Part shown: one piece after another, positions 35,327 to 48,310 of the stretch
Position numbering within the stretch: the stretch's first letter is position 1
Layout: each line of letters begins with the position of its first letter
Assembly (NCBI GenBank): GCA_002105175.1
Contig: MCGE01000008.1
Span: 1,674,001-1,738,000 of the forward strand
DNA: 64,000 nt
Source: Absidia repens
Taxonomy: Eukaryota; Mucoromycota; Mucoromycetes; Mucorales; Cunninghamellaceae
Direction: 5' to 3'
Notes under the pieces: generated by a model
Told to the model about the DNA's origin: nothing
The model's database searches: none
The model's input: only the letters and a program-made list of their open reading frames with translations
Position numbers and translations under genes: made by a program

Positions 35327-35731
35327 ATGGTAAGACCCTCTTGTTTTTGAGATGTTTATAATATTAACCTATTACTCCTATCGTTTTCTTTTTTTTATTT
35401 TTGATCTAGCCCAACAATAAACGACATACGCTGAAAACCGTCAAGAAGAGGGAAGAACTTCATCCCTATTCCCGCAAAGCTCAACAATTATCTCGGATCA
35501 TTATGCGCAAGGATAAACTGACAACCACCCGAGGAGCTACCACTACAAAGGATCTCTTGGGTAAGTAGGTTGGGGGTGAGGAAATCTGGGGTTAGTGCCA
35601 TGGTAGAAATTGAATCTCACCTATTTATTCGACAATCTAGCACAACGATGGATGTGGTTCCGGTTTGCGTTAGACGAGTCTCTTCCATGTACTACTAAGG
35701 CCGACATGCATGATATGATTGAAATGTAAGT

Positions 35732-35769
<38 letters not shown>

Positions 35770-36287
35770 TTAGTAGAAGCATCAAAAGACTGACTGATAT
35801 GAACATTGTTTTTGTGTGATGTTGTTCTTCTTTACTATTAGGTATCTGGAACGAAATGACGATGAATTGAAACGATTACAACAGGAACGTGTTACGACCA
35901 AACGGCCCAAAACATCAAGAGAACATATGATTGAAGCAGCGATCGCTAGTGACAAGGATGAATACAAATCTGGCATGGGTAAGAATCGGCAACTCTCTAT
36001 GTGTGGATTTTATGATCTTTTTACTAACTATCCTTCGTTTTATATTTAACACAAAAGAATTACCCGATTTGACAAATGGCAAGGCAGTCAAATTATTACG
36101 TGCATGGGAAGGAGATACGAATGGTATGAATCTCATCAAGACTATCCGGTTACATAAACCCGTTGTCAAGGAAGTTAAACAACAAGATATGATGGTGGAC
36201 GGTGATCGACAAAACAAAACCAAGGATGTAGATATGTTAGCTTTAGAATCGAAAAAAGGGGATGACGTGATGATGGATACCAAATAA
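35327..36287 (+). CDS. TMA16: Translation machinery-associated protein 16
   Basis: Nuclear factor associated with pre-60S ribosome particles. Exon 1 contributes only the ATG (35327-35329) and is followed at once by GTAAGA; exons 35410-35560, 35641-35725, 35842-35978 and 36058-36287 follow. Joined 606 nt, 201 aa. Family signature: M-PNNKRHTLKTVKKREELH, YSRKAQQLSRIIMRKDKL, WMWFRFALDE, and ELPDLTNGKAVKLLRAWEGD near the C-terminus. Intron 3 carries a (TA)17 tract. The C-terminal 50 residues are Lys/Asp-rich. Confidence 0.92.
35734..35768 (+). repeat. (TA)n microsatellite in a TMA16 intron
   Basis: About 17 TA units within the intron that follows exon 3 of TMA16. Confidence 0.9.
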
Positions 36288-37513
36288 AATTTGTCTTCTT
36301 TTATCTTTTGCCTTGTATTGTTGTCTGTGTGTTTTACAAATGCGGGGAGACGGGGATTTGCTTGAATAAGGGGATGACGATGATAGTGGTCAAGATGATG
36401 GCGTTTATGCATTTGATTTAAAGTTACTGGTGATGGCGATGTGTTTTGTTTAGTCAACTGAAATGATGATGATGATGATGATGAAGTTTGGGGCAGGCTG
36501 ATGTTGATGGCTGGCGATCTTGCATACAGTAGTTAACAACATTGAAATGGAAAGTATTGATGTTGATGATGGGATAGTTACGCAAGAAAACGGGGAATGC
36601 CCCCTTTTTTTTTAATCTTGTCACTCTCTATCTCTTTGTGTGTGTTTGTGTATATGTATGATGTGTGTGTGTGTGTGTGTGTATGTGATTTTCCCCTAAA
36701 TGAAAATAATTTATATAATACTTTGCTGTACAGTACTGTCCTGTATCGTACATTGACTTATAATGTCTGAAATTGCTCAGTTCCTTAACATTATATTATA
36801 ATAGGGTAGTACAATTCGACTTTGGGACTATATGATTTTTCGACCGAGAACAGATGCACTTGGTGATTTCTTGGTTATGACTATTTTTACCGATAGATTA
36901 TCTCATTATCTGGCTTTTTGTCTTGTACAGTCGACTGGGTCACCCGGCTTCCAGAAAAAAAAAAAAAAGTGGCCTTCCCGAAACGTGTAACCCCTGAGTA
37001 TTTCTTACATGATTGAATTTTCCCTTTTTTCACATTCGTGGTGAATAAGACTGCCATAATTCTCGCCATACTTTTTATGAAAAAAAAATTATCTCATGAC
37101 AAAGAAAAAAGGGGTGCAATTTTTTTTGTCTAAACTAGGACGCATGGTATTTTCATGAATTAAAAAGAAAATCAGTAACTTGATGGGGTGAGAGGGAGTA
37201 AAGGGACAACGAATGATCGGCAGTCAAGATGGGTCCAAGAAGAAAAGGGATAAAAAAAAACTATAAGATCCAACGTGTCGTATGTGTGTTCGGTATGGGT
37301 CGTACCTATCAAATGTTGGTGTCACGGTTCCTATATAAACATTCCGTGTGTGTGCCAATTATGGCGGTGCCTTGTTTTAGCGTTTTGGCATGATGGAATT
37401 CGTTCTCCGCTCGTCCTCCAATTTAAAACGAGCCACTTTTTTTTTATTTTTTTCTTTTTCCCTTTTAAATTTCTTTCGATTTTTATTATTATCATTATTG
37501 TTGGTTTAGCGTT
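36288..37513. other. Intergenic, microsatellite-rich
   Basis: Contains a (GAT)n run near 36462-36485, a (TG)n run near 36662-36683, TGTACAGTACTGT at 36727-36739 and an A15 run at 36954. A TATA-like CTATATAAAC near 37331 and a CT/T-rich leader suit the promoter of the next gene. Confidence 0.5.
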
Positions 37514-38389
37514 ATGACCTCTATTCATCCCGATACCGTTATTCCATCTTCTTTGAATTATATACCATTGACGACCGATAACTTGATGAAGAAAGCTCAA
37601 TATGAATTGACAGCAAGTATTCCGCCTACTGTACTGGTGGAACAATATTGTCAAGACATGATGACAGTCTCGCCCAATTCAGTTGCTGCACCAATGAAAA
37701 GACGAAAACAACGATCCGCATCGTCGTCTAGCCACAAAATCCGACCGTCATCTCAACGGCGACAAAGCAGCAGTATTAAATCATCCACAAGCACTACCAG
37801 GGATAACACTGTCATGGAATCACCACGGTTGTTACCTTTCCCGTATCACAATGACTCGCTTTTTTTACCTACTGTGGAACAACATCGGCGGATGGAGCGG
37901 GCCAAGTCGGTAGCTTCCATTCGATCAAGCTCTTCCTTTGGCAACCATCAACATCCGACCACCCCCACACCCAATAGCAGCAACATAGCACAATCAGCAA
38001 GGTCGTCCGCGGCATTCTCACCATCACTCCCTCCCCCGCCTTCACCAAAAAGGCAGAGAAGCGCCCCACCCACCTTTTCAAGACGACCAAAAGCTCTTCA
38101 ACATCAGCCATTCAGTGAAGTATCTATTCCATCGCCTTTACATACCATGCACTATCAACAAAAAAGAAATCAGCAACAAGTTACAAAAGGCACGATGGCA
38201 CTACCACCACCAACATCACCTTCAAACACACCTCCATCAAGGCACTCATCATCATCAAAGAAACAAAAAGCGCCATCACCAACATCACCTTATTCCTGGC
38301 TTCGAAAGGTATGGAAATTATTAAAGAAATCATCCTGGCGGCACCGACTTTCTTCGTCTACAAAAGCCATGGCATCTGTTGTAACTTGA
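37514..38389 (+). CDS. Hypothetical Ser/Pro-rich basic protein
   Basis: Single open frame of 291 codons, starting MTSIHPDTVIPSSLN. No known domain recognised. The first 50 residues look ordered (LMKKAQYELTASIPPTVLVEQYC); the middle is Ser/Pro/Arg-rich and probably disordered, with repeated SxP motifs that could be phosphorylation sites (PPPPSPKRQRSAPP). The C-terminus is strongly basic (SWLRKVWKLLKKSSWRHRL) and might bind membrane or nucleic acid. A TATA-like box lies about 180 bp upstream and a CT/T leader directly before the ATG, which supports a real gene. Confidence 0.6.
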   Translation: MTSIHPDTVIPSSLNYIPLTTDNLMKKAQYELTASIPPTVLVEQYCQDMMTVSPNSVAAPMKRRKQRSASSSSHKIRPSSQRRQSSSIKSSTSTTRDNTVMESPRLLPFPYHNDSLFLPTVEQHRRMERAKSVASIRSSSSFGNHQHPTTPTPNSSNIAQSARSSAAFSPSLPPPPSPKRQRSAPPTFSRRPKALQHQPFSEVSIPSPLHTMHYQQKRNQQQVTKGTMALPPPTSPSNTPPSRHSSSSKKQKAPSPTSPYSWLRKVWKLLKKSSWRHRLSSSTKAMASVVT

Positions 38390-38819
38390 TTCATTCACCA
38401 TGGTGGTTAATTTATATCCCTTATTAGTCATTTAGTATTATTTATTTATTTTCTTGGTTTTATATTTATCTATATTTATATTGGATTATGTTATGTCTTT
38501 TTTATATAATTATTATTATGCCCGCTATCTCTCCTCTCCCCCCCCCCCAATCCACTTACACCATATCACTCCCCGTCCTATCATTTTATTTTTGCCCCAA
38601 CGCCAACTTCCCCCCCCCTTAAATTTTTTTGTCTCAAATAAAAATGATACCCCCAGTTTCGAGCTTGCCATGTTCGACCCCTCTGGTTTTTATTCTCCGA
38701 CTCAGGCTTCAAATGACGTTTCCCTTTATCTACGCGTGTCCGCTCTTTGGACCTTTTTTTTTTCTTCTTCTTTCATTGATTGATCTTTATTATTTCCCTC
38801 CCATATACATCAATATACA
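38390..38819. other. Intergenic: 3' trailer and RPT1 promoter
   Basis: C-rich runs near 38540 and 38610 and a T/C-rich leader before the RPT1 start. No gene seen. Confidence 0.5.
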
Positions 38820-40949
<2,130 letters not shown>

Positions 40950-41327
40950 TTATAGTTTTGTTGGTCTCTGTTATATACGTACTTTTTATTTTTTGTTTTT
41001 TTACTATGCATCCAATCATTCAATAAAGAAAAAAAAGGTTGTTTTTATTATGAATTTGTCTTTATCCAAAACGTTTGTTTTTATGTGAATGATGACAGCG
41101 GGCTCGTGTGTGGGAGAAGTTTGTGGAAAGTAGGAGGACCTTATGTACTACTGTAAGGTCTCACAATAGTAATACCAACAGGAAAACAAAAGTATGACGT
41201 TATTGTGGATAGTATCAATATTATGAAGTGTATGACCATGCTATATATGTAGCAAAACCGTCCCTTTCTGGGACCTTCTTTTGCTTTGTAATGAAAAAGG
41301 CAGTTCAGCGAGTTTTGAAAACATAAT

Positions 41328-42600
41328 TCAAAATCCGCCCACGTGGATATTTATTTTGGCCCAATTTTTTATTTCTTCGCTCTCTCTTTTCATTTTTGTT
41401 TAATTCTTCACAATTGTGGTCCCTATGGGGTTATCTTGGACTTAGATTAGTGTCAGGGTTAGTTTAGGAGCGTTTTCAGATCAGGGATTACAAGATGCAT
41501 GGGGAAACGCTTTCATTTTGGATCTAGGATCTGAAGGCACCATTAATCGGCTTTCTGGAGCTTCACTGGCTTGGTTTAGTTTTAGTCTGTTCATAGTTTG
41601 TACCGACATATCAATAAAATATGTCACATTTTACTTGCTTCAGAAAAAAAATTGTCCCATTAGTCTTTTTCATGTCTTGTGCAATGTATTCTTTTTTTTC
41701 TTCTAACTGCCATCAATCAATCCCGTTTGATAAGTGTTGATCATTGTTGTGTTGCAATAACAAATATATCTTTCAGTCTTCTTATGTCTTGAAAAGTGCA
41801 TAAGCTCCCATTTTTGAACCGTTCTTTTAGTATAGTATTGACCATTCTTAAAGACTTTAAGTCTACCGTTAGCCTCGCTCATGCCTCCCTAATAGATCCT
41901 TCCACCGAATCCCTTCTTACAATGAATCCTCTCGTCTTTAGTTTTAATTTCTAGCAATATGCTTCAATAAAATATTTCTTTTTACTTAACCATCCTCTGA
42001 CTCATTTGAGATTGAATAATGTTGTTATTGTCACTGTTTGTGAATGTCCCAGCAAACACTTGCTTTTAATTCACCCACAGACGCAGATAAAATATTACTA
42101 TCAAAGGTAGGCATGTTTCTGCTCACCTAATCACATAAATTAATCTAGGACGATCTATGCGTATAGCTGCCTCTATAGAGCATTTTACACTGCTTTCTAG
42201 CCATTTCTGGCTGCTTGCTCCACTCTCAGGGGTCTAGCGACTGGTTGACAGTTCCAAGTTACTTGATATGAAGGTGCCACTATTCCTGCTCTAATATTCA
42301 TGCCAATCAAGCCATACTATACCGCTAACTTAATCTCCGCTATACTGAGCACATTGTATATACCCTACCTGTCATTTTTTTCTATTTTATGTTTTGGTAT
42401 ATAGTATGATAATAATTCCCACCCCCCGACGCTGTCTGTTAAGGTGAAAAATGGTAAGGTGTTAAATTCCATCGAAATATATACTTCAGCAAACTCTTCG
42501 TCTCTTCCGCGCACATATGCACAGTAGATTTTTCTTTTTTTTGAAAATGTGAGAATGCTTTGAAATTGAACATGAACATTTATAACAGATACGGCTGAAT
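41328..42600 (+). repeat. CACGTG-headed dispersed element, copy F
   Basis: CACGTG at 41340-41345 in AATCCGCCCACGTGG, CT-rich leader, GGACTTAGATTAGTGTCAGG, stem AGCGTTTTC (41469-41477), core GATTACAAGATGCATGGGG, stem GGGGAAACGCT (41501-41511). Then TTAGTTTTAGTCTG, CAATAAAATATGTC boxes, GCGACTGGTTGACAGTTCCA, CATGCCAATCAAGCC, a GGTATATAGTATGATAATAA block, and a GAACATGAACATT end near 42580. One of the fullest copies. Confidence 0.75.
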
Positions 42601-42936
42601 ATCAGAAAGTAACTTTCTAAAAATCCCAGAAATAGTACTAAGGACTTAATGACATTTAACCATGCGTATACATTTGACCTTGATCAACTGAGATCCAGTC
42701 ATTACTTGGATCTTTTATGTGCCTTGTAACACCAGTCATCAGGATATATGGTGTTTGTACCAACATCGCATTAACGGGGATGTGTCCACCAACGCAATTC
42801 AAATTCCGCTTCGGAAATTGGCGTTTTGTGACAGCCTTGGCCAGGTTACTTTTTTCTTCAAAACAAAAATGTTTTTTATACTCCACTTTTTATTTTTTGT
42901 TTTTCTTCCTTTATTTTTATATCTCTATATCACACC
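42601..42936. other. Promoter region of the mitochondrial uS3 gene
   Basis: Contains AATTCAAATTCCGCTTCGG near 42797 and a TTTTTCTTCC/TTTATTTTTATATC leader directly before the ATG. No ORF of its own. Confidence 0.45.
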
Positions 42937-43731
42937 ATGTCGAAAAGCATTGGAGCTCTTGGTTTGAAGGGCAAACAAGATTGGAAGACGTCGATCTATA
43001 GCTTCTCACGAAACACACAAAACAACACCATATGGGAAAAGGATGGATCAGCAAAAAAGACCTTGAAGAGCTTTTTCCAAACCCAACTGACGTCTACACC
43101 CACCTTCCACCATTCACCACTTAAAGTGTCGATTCAATTATTCTACTATGCGGATCCCAACTTTGGCCAAGTGGAAAACTTCAAATTGGCACCTTTGGAA
43201 AAGTTATTGCGGTCATTGTATCCCAACAAGTACGTGGATCTTCGTCTGATTCGTGTGCACTACCCTTATATGAATGCTGAAATTTTGGCTCAATACTTGA
43301 GCATCAATGCCAACGAAGCGAGCTGGAGTATTGTGACAAGAAAATTCATGCAAGGGGTGCCTATGGTGAAACCCCCTCTTCCTCACAACATGCCTTTTGG
43401 TGTGCAATGGAACAACCTTTTGCCTCAAACCGCCAATGGTCAACTGACATCTGCCATCCAAGGGGTCAAGTATGTTGCATCAGGTCGTCTCGGTAGAAGA
43501 AAGGGTGCTTCTCGTACACAAACCTTGCGCAAGTCCATGGGTACCTTCCAATTCACAAGTCACAAGTCCTTGGTGGATATGGGTCGACACACCTTCTCCA
43601 ACAAGAATGGTAGTATCACCGTCAAGGTCTGGATCGCGTCCGCTCTCTTTGGTGTCAATGCTTTGGCAAAGAAAATGGCTTCCTCATCCTCTGCTGCTGC
43701 TCCTGCTGTGTCCGCTGCTGTCAAGAAGTAG
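42937..43731 (+). CDS. Mitochondrial small-subunit ribosomal protein uS3m (rps3/Var1 type), nuclear copy
   Basis: Single exon, 264 aa. The C-terminal half carries the S3 signature GVKYVASGRLGRRKGASRTQ followed by TLRKSMGTF and a conserved tail KNGSITVKVWIAS, which is the mitochondrial rps3 arrangement and not the cytosolic uS3 one. Upstream are HSPLKVSIQLFYYADPN and LEKLLRSLYPNKYVDLRLIR. The N-terminus MSKSIGALGLKGKQDWKT is basic and could act as a targeting sequence. rps3 is mitochondrially encoded in many fungi, so this is probably a gene moved to the nucleus. The extreme C-terminus is Ser/Ala/Lys low complexity. The CT/T-rich leader and standard-code stop support a functional nuclear gene. 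Confidence 0.85.
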   Translation: MSKSIGALGLKGKQDWKTSIYSFSRNTQNNTIWEKDGSAKKTLKSFFQTQLTSTPTFHHSPLKVSIQLFYYADPNFGQVENFKLAPLEKLLRSLYPNKYVDLRLIRVHYPYMNAEILAQYLSINANEASWSIVTRKFMQGVPMVKPPLPHNMPFGVQWNNLLPQTANGQLTSAIQGVKYVASGRLGRRKGASRTQTLRKSMGTFQFTSHKSLVDMGRHTFSNKNGSITVKVWIASALFGVNALAKKMASSSSAAAPAVSAAVKK

Positions 43732-44815
43732 AAAGGTGCGAGAGGTATATTAAGGTTGGTGTTGATGGATGATTTTATTACCATTAGTCAAGACATTAGA
43801 ATATAGTATAGTTTTGATTTGAATAGAATATATTAGTTTTATTTTTATTTTTTTGATTTTGTATAAATATATATGTAATAAAGAATTTGTGATCATTATA
43901 CAATATGGAATGCTGTGGATGATATGACTGGTATATGTTTGCGTGGGGATGAATTGACACAATTGATTTGAAAAAGAGGAAGGTACATGGGGGACCAAAG
44001 AATAATGTCTGAATTGATGTTGGAAAATCCCGACTTTATCTTGTAGTTAGTAACCCTGGATTACGGATAGCGAGTTTTTTTTATTTGCTGGCGAATATAT
44101 CAGCTACACGAATAATGACCTTCCCAGAATTATACACATACGTTAAATAAAAGAAGTAGTAACCCGGCCTTTTTTTTTCTTGACCTGTTTTATGTTATAA
44201 AATGTGCAGCGATATATTTTTTACGTTTCTCCTTCATTAACTTCATTATCTCATATCATAGTTTTATTCCAGATAATATGATACATATACCCAGTTCATT
44301 ATTTTCCATATAAAAACGCCAAACCCCAAATGAATACCCACTGTAATGCAAAATAACCGCCGTCATCTAACTCTAGCCTATCAAAACCTGCACTTCAGTA
44401 ACCTTACCCCTGACTTCCATCATTTCTTTTCGTTGTGTATTGTTTTGAAGGCGGGATGGACGGTGTTTAGCTCTCACAAAACCTTTTTTTTCAGTTTGAG
44501 GTTTGCGAAGTGGGAGTGATCTCGGCCTTTCCCGAATATATATGAAGGAGGAGAATCTATTATCAAGATATATAAAAAATGGGACATGGTAACATATCAT
44601 GCATTTATTTGTTTGCTTTTCTGACAATCTTTAAAAAGACAATGATATACATCAGAACACCGGAGGAATGAGAGGGGTTTATTGGAGTATAAATATACAA
44701 GGTACGATTGACCACAAAAAAAAAACATGGGGGTGATGACTAAACTAAACTACATTGTCTAAATCTATATCTAAATTCTAAGAGGAATCCAATCGCCATC
44801 ACCAGGAATAAGCAA
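43732..44815. other. Intergenic, convergent 3' regions
   Basis: AATAAAG at about 43877 suits the end of the uS3m transcript. Minus-strand signals near 44700 suit the nucleotidyltransferase. No gene seen in between. Confidence 0.5.
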
Positions 44816-45640
44816 TCATTTTTTGGCAAAATAATCATTGGCATCAATATAGGATTGTAGGCCACCGACATCAATGCGGCCCGAGATGGTGTGAGTGTGA
44901 AGGGGAATACGAGGATAAAGATAAGCCAGGGCTTTACCAGTAGCATCATAGTGTTCCAGTCCAAGCTGTTTGGTTTTACAATCCGACAAGAAACCACGGA
45001 CCAAAGGAATGGCAGCCGAGTCCAAAAGGTAGAAGCAAGGACAAGCGAGACGGGATTCGGTTTGATCAGGTGAAGGCTTTTCCAAAAACGAGCGAATGAT
45101 ACCTTGGTGGTCCGTTTCCACTATCCCAAACTTGTGTACCTGGTTTGTTTCCACTGTGTACGTCGTCACCAAACAAGCTCCTTTTTGCTTTTGTGCCAGG
45201 AACTGATCAAGGTCGAAGTCGTGTAAGAATAAAGTGTCGCCACCAAGTACAAGTACCGAGAGATCATCATTGGTGTTGGCCGCCATGGCGTCAATGCCAA
45301 ATAGAATATCAGGTACAGCACCGAGGCGTGATGCATTGCTGGTCGTGCCATCGTTGATGATATGGTCTGAAGGAATATCATGTCGCTCTGCCCATAGGTA
45401 GAAGTCCTTGATGCTTGCTTCGTTGGTCACTACATAAATGTCGTCCGTTTTACTGAATCCACTAGCCGTTAGCCTGTCCAACCAATGAGTAATCAAACAA
45501 TCTCGTCCACCAAGAGGTAGTAATGCTTTGGGGACACCCAAAAGATGATGATACGACGAATTGCTTTCCAAGTCACGCTGTAAACGGGTACCATATCCTG
45601 CACCAAGAATAAGAGCTAGTATGTTTATGTTCAAGGGCAT
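44816..45640 (-). CDS. Nucleotidyltransferase (NTP_transferase, sugar-phosphate type)
   Basis: Single exon, 274 aa. N-terminal nucleotide-binding motif LALILGAGYGTRLQRDL followed by GVPKALLPLGG (the G-x-G-T-R-x(n)-P-K-x-L pattern), then LSVLVLGGDTLF with the Asp expected to bind metal, FGIVETDHQGIIRSFLEKP and a C-terminal ISGRIDVGGLQSYIDAND, which is typical of glucose-1-phosphate nucleotidyltransferase-like enzymes. It lacks a C-terminal left-handed beta-helix and is close to the minimal catalytic domain. The natural sugar phosphate and nucleotide cannot be told from sequence. It shares a 305-bp head-to-head interval with RTT106. Confidence 0.82.
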   Translation of the reverse strand: MPLNINILALILGAGYGTRLQRDLESNSSYHHLLGVPKALLPLGGRDCLITHWLDRLTASGFSKTDDIYVVTNEASIKDFYLWAERHDIPSDHIINDGTTSNASRLGAVPDILFGIDAMAANTNDDLSVLVLGGDTLFLHDFDLDQFLAQKQKGACLVTTYTVETNQVHKFGIVETDHQGIIRSFLEKPSPDQTESRLACPCFYLLDSAAIPLVRGFLSDCKTKQLGLEHYDATGKALAYLYPRIPLHTHTISGRIDVGGLQSYIDANDYFAKK

Positions 45641-45945
45641 AAGAAAAATATATATTGGGTGAGTAAAAAGCTTGGGTGCTTAGATATATTGAAGTCTTAT
45701 CTTACCTTTAACAACCATGAAGATTATATAGTAGAAGCAAAAAAAAAAAAAAAATCAAGAAAAAAAAAGTAAAATAAACTTTATCCAAAAAAAGGTGTAC
45801 TTTTTGATTCGCCGATTCAAGCACTAAGAGAGACAAGCAAAGAGAAAAAAAATAATAAGAGGCGTGACTGAGTGCTTTTTCTTTTTTGCTTCTTTTGGAT
45901 TTTTTTTTTTTTCTATTGCCATTCTGACTTCACCCGCGATATATA
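45641..45945. promoter_or_regulatory. Head-to-head interval between nucleotidyltransferase and RTT106
   Basis: 305 bp with an A16 run at 45740, T runs before the RTT106 start and ATATATAATGATAC overlapping that start. Both promoters must lie here. Confidence 0.5.
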
Positions 45946-47373
45946 ATGATACTACGATTAGACGACATTGATGATACTCAATTGAAAAAGGACATCTCCC
46001 TACTAGTTGACGAGCATGAAAGCGCGGGCCCTATCATTCAAAAACTGATCGATTTTTACCGCGCCAAAGTGGAATCCAGCAAGTTAGATGATGGCGGAGA
46101 CACCAAGAGACGAAAAATGGCACAGCAGCAACACAATGATGACGATAGCGATGATCCATTACAGCAATGCACCAAAATACCAGATCTGAGCTTCCAGCTC
46201 CCCGCCCGCAAAAAATATACCCTCGTGCTAACCAAATCGAAGCTGCAACTGATGAACGAAAAGACTCAGACTGTGGAACACACCATACTTGCCAATGACA
46301 TTGTGATGGTCACCTGCGTGCCTACACCTGAAAAACCTCCTGGATCATTCACTTTTGCTCTCTTTTCTCAACAGACATCATTGGAACCTTTTGTATTTAC
46401 CTTGGCGGACAAGAGCTCTTTAGTGATTCGCACCACACCCCAAGATCAAGAAGAACAGACTCTGACTCAACCTGAAGAAAAGAAATCCGCACTAATCAAC
46501 CTGCTGCTGGCAACCTACAAAGTGATCACGTCTGACCAACTCGCAACCCCTTCTCGTCAACATTATGTCTGTTCTGGCGTATCACCTAGCACTGGCAAGG
46601 CAGATACCGACCGCACCTTTGTCAAGACCTACCTCCGCACCAAGGATGGCGTATTGTACTTTTTACCCCAGGGAATCCTCTTTGGCTTCAAGAAACCAAC
46701 CGTCTTTGTCCCGATCTCTCTGATTTCAGCCACTGTGATTACCAATGTAACCAAACATACCTTCGATTTGGGTCTACAATTGAAACAGGATCATTACCCA
46801 TTAGGGGCTGGCACCACTTCTTGGGCACCATTTCTACAACAACAACAACAACAACAGCAACAGGATACGACGAGCGGCAACGGGGAAAAAGACGAAGCAT
46901 CAGCCACTGATGCCACCATTTTGTTACCCTTTAGTATGATTGAACAAACCGATTATGCTGGGATTGAACGATACATCCAAAAGCTGGGCATCAATGATCA
47001 AAGCATGACAGACGCTACCAAAGCACCCGAACCGACCAAATCAGCCACCAAAAATAATCAATACGAAAACGAAACCGGTGAAGATGAGGACGAGGATGAA
47101 ACCATGGCAGACAATACCGATCAACGCGGCGGCGGCGATGGTGATGAGGATGATGAGGAAGACGGCGACGTGGATTTTGTGCCTGGAGAAAACAGCGATG
47201 ACGAAAACCCACTTGAATACGACACCGATGCCAGTCTGGAGGACGACGACGACGACGACGAGGATCGTGGCACTCGTTCCACACCTGGGAAAAAACGGCA
47301 AACGGCCCAATCGGATGACGATGAGGATGATGAAGGCATTGATCTACTCGATGACGACGACGAGGATGAATAA
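45946..47373 (+). CDS. Histone chaperone Rtt106-like
   Basis: Nuclear H3-H4 chaperone with tandem PH-like folds, related to the Spt16/Pob3 middle domain. Single exon, 475 aa. The N-terminal ILRLDDIDDTQLKKDISLLV is helical as in the Rtt106 dimerisation region. Two PH-like parts follow: LPARKKYTLVLTKSKLQLMN ... SFTFALFSQ, and VKTYLRTKDGVLYFLPQGILF - GFKKPTVFVPISLISATVITN. FSMIEQTDYAGIERYIQK matches the end of the second fold. The last 120 residues are an Asp/Glu tail. A poly-Gln stretch (about 46840-46862) interrupts the second PH-like domain. Rtt106 is preferred over Pob3 because of length, the absence of an SSRP1 N-terminal domain and the start. Confidence 0.83.
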   Translation: MILRLDDIDDTQLKKDISLLVDEHESAGPIIQKLIDFYRAKVESSKLDDGGDTKRRKMAQQQHNDDDSDDPLQQCTKIPDLSFQLPARKKYTLVLTKSKLQLMNEKTQTVEHTILANDIVMVTCVPTPEKPPGSFTFALFSQQTSLEPFVFTLADKSSLVIRTTPQDQEEQTLTQPEEKKSALINLLLATYKVITSDQLATPSRQHYVCSGVSPSTGKADTDRTFVKTYLRTKDGVLYFLPQGILFGFKKPTVFVPISLISATVITNVTKHTFDLGLQLKQDHYPLGAGTTSWAPFLQQQQQQQQQDTTSGNGEKDEASATDATILLPFSMIEQTDYAGIERYIQKLGINDQSMTDATKAPEPTKSATKNNQYENETGEDEDEDETMADNTDQRGGGDGDEDDEEDGDVDFVPGENSDDENPLEYDTDASLEDDDDDDEDRGTRSTPGKKRQTAQSDDDEDDEGIDLLDDDDEDE

Positions 47374-47929
47374 AGTTGGGGAATTTAGCTCTAGCATAGT
47401 ACACACACTCTCCCTTTCCGTTCCCTTCCCTTTTCCTGACACTTGGATATTATCCCCCCCCTAGTATATTAGCTTTCTTATGTTTATCACAATGATTATT
47501 TTTATTTTATTTTATTTTATTATTTTGGGCATTGCAACAATAAATAAAAATCATTTTTTGCTTATTTGAATTGAATGATGACTATTGTGATATGGTTTTT
47601 ACAGGACTTTCCGGAATAAAGAAAATCTTTAGAGAAATTGAAATTTCAATCAGCTGTTTAATAGAGAGGTACATTCGGCTTGTGTAATGTGGTGCGGTGT
47701 AGCAATGCAGGCAGATGAAGGCGAGTGAAGGCTAGTGGAGGCTATTGTAGTATGAAACATCATGGTCTACTATACTCAATAAAGGCAAAAAACATTTGAA
47801 CTTGAATATGGCTTGTATGTCATAGTGAAGATATGAAAGGCAAAGAGAACTGTTGTTATGTTATATACATACAATCTCAAGGTGAAGACTGGTCTAGTAC
47901 TAAGATAAATTTGAGTCAGTGGTTAAAAA
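47374..47929. other. Intergenic, RTT106 3' region
   Basis: (TTTTA)n tract near 47507-47526 and AATAAA near 47540. No gene seen. Confidence 0.5.
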
Positions 47930-48310
47930 TAAAGATACATTTTATTGAGGTATAAACAAGCATAAGCTGGAATGGTCAGAGTTAATCTAAATGGGTGACG
48001 AATGTAAAAAGTGATCTACTGTAATGTAGAAGGATAAGTTAAATGTATGTGTGTGAGACTTCTGGTGAGAAAGAGGGGATATAATTTATTCAGTTATGGA
48101 TATAAAACTATGACACCTGACAATAACTAAACTATTGACAGTTCCATGACTAAACTAAGATGAACACTATTCTAATGGCGTATCCCAAATACGTTTTCAA
48201 AATGGAAGCGTTTCCCCATGCATGTTTGTATTGCATTTTTTAAAATGCCCCTAATTCACGTTCTAACACTAATCCAAGATGTCCAATATCATTGAGGTTA
48301 TTATTGAATG
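47930..48310 (-). repeat. CACGTG-family element, decayed reverse fragment I
   Basis: On the minus strand it retains, in family order, GGATTAGTGTTAG, ACATGCATGGGGAAACGCTT, CTTAGTTTAG, TCATAGTTTTATATCCATAACTGAATAAA and TCAATAAAATGTATC. The leader and CACGTG box are not recognisable. It is an older, internally shortened copy. Confidence 0.55.

Noticed and set aside
47015..47464. ORFs antisense or shifted over the RTT106 acidic tail
   Set aside because: They are shadows of GAT/GAC-rich codons for the Asp/Glu tail.
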